This document shows positions 63,962 to 64,000 of a stretch of DNA of 64,000 nt, piece by piece. The DNA lies in contig CALEGP010000004.1 of assembly GCA_937876245.1 (NCBI GenBank), forward strand, positions 1-64,000, in the 5' to 3' direction. The translations under genes were made by a program, and so were the position numbers. Positions within the stretch are counted from its first letter, which is position 1, and each line of letters begins with the position of its first letter. Below the pieces are notes generated by a model, which did not search any database, was not told the origin of the DNA, and saw only the letters and a list, made by a program, of their open reading frames with translations. This DNA is from an uncultured Actinomycetes bacterium. GTDB taxonomy: Bacteria > Actinomycetota > Actinomycetes > Nanopelagicales > Nanopelagicaceae.

Positions 63962-64000
63962 ATGTCTAAGAAAAACCTAAAATCAGCCATATCCGCCTAC
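63962..64000 (+). CDS. First 13 codons of an unidentified gene running off the right edge
   Basis: MSKKNLKSAISAY in an open frame to the window end, divergent from carD. Support is the TACCAT box 6 nt before the ATG and the divergent position; the piece is too short to name. A Shine-Dalgarno is absent. Confidence 0.45.
   Translation, partial: MSKKNLKSAISAY

Overview
The window looks like a chromosomal segment from a streamlined, AT-rich actinobacterium. By eye the GC content is in the low-to-mid 40s per cent; I did not compute it. The best match I can suggest is the freshwater acI group (Nanopelagicales). The reasons are the gene neighbourhoods (carD-ispDF-cysS-rlmB, mfd-lipoprotein-mazG-eno-ftsB-DUF501-ppx, tRNA-Gln-glmU-prs-rplY-pth, glp-rimJ-glpR, serC-DUF2530-csp-DUF3027), the low GC, and intergenic gaps that are mostly a few bases or negative. 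The assignment is inference from gene content, not from a marker gene. I see no insertion sequences, phage genes, rRNA or CRISPR array.

Layout. 1-680: start of a secreted proline-rich repeat protein running off the left edge, a structured intergenic stretch and a tRNA with anticodon UAA. 774-3446: GNAT plus MenC/NAAAR-type enolase-superfamily enzyme, then an MscS channel. 3534-11493 (all minus): mfd, lipoprotein, mazG, eno, ftsB, DUF501 and ppx. 11637-14255: PEP carboxylase. 14256-18147 (minus): tRNA-Gln, glmU, prs, rplY, pth. 18216-23226 (minus): rsmI, metG, tatD, rsmA, ispE. 23259-27451: protein mannosyltransferase and the Glp/RimJ/GlpR division locus next to 5-formyl-THF cyclo-ligase. 27464-31506: acyl-CoA dehydrogenase, CopD-CtaG fusion, CopC, a Ruc-like zinc ribbon and a small ORF. 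31543-38834: MMPL transporter, PurU, tRNA-Arg, saccharopine-dehydrogenase-like enzyme, SDR, secreted coiled-coil protein, diguanylate cyclase. 38827-46760: photolyase, citrate synthase, PdxH, SerC, two small membrane proteins, cold-shock protein, DUF3027, GroEL with a CIRCE operator, DUF3263. 46810-58074: DUF2867 epimerase, NDH-2, hydrolase, GMC oxidoreductase, cydABDC, tRNA-Thr. 58226-63920: MreB, SGNH hydrolase, rlmB, cysS, ispDF, carD. The first codons of another gene lie at the right edge.

How the genes work together. Most are housekeeping: translation (metG, cysS, pth, rplY, rsmA, rsmI, rlmB), isoprenoid precursors by the MEP pathway (ispE, ispDF), nucleotide-sugar and PRPP supply (glmU, prs), central carbon metabolism (eno, ppc, citrate synthase), envelope and division (ftsB, mreB, glp/glpR) and transcription-repair coupling (mfd, carD). 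A respiratory block combines NDH-2, cytochrome bd and its CydDC exporter. CopC and CtaG suggest copper delivery to a haem-copper oxidase elsewhere.

The most unusual observations are four. (1) A Glp (MoeA-like) protein lacks the whole MoeA domain II and the usual catalytic loop but is kept beside its membrane partner GlpR. (2) A short-variable-arm tRNA with anticodon UAA has a 20-nt perfect inverted partial copy 214 bp away, inside a structured sequence. (3) A recurrent promoter signature, TANNNT (occasionally one base off) 6-7 nt before the start codon, points to widespread leaderless transcripts and helps set starts and small ORFs. (4) Small genes absent from ordinary gene calls lie at 31390-31506 and 43189-43269.
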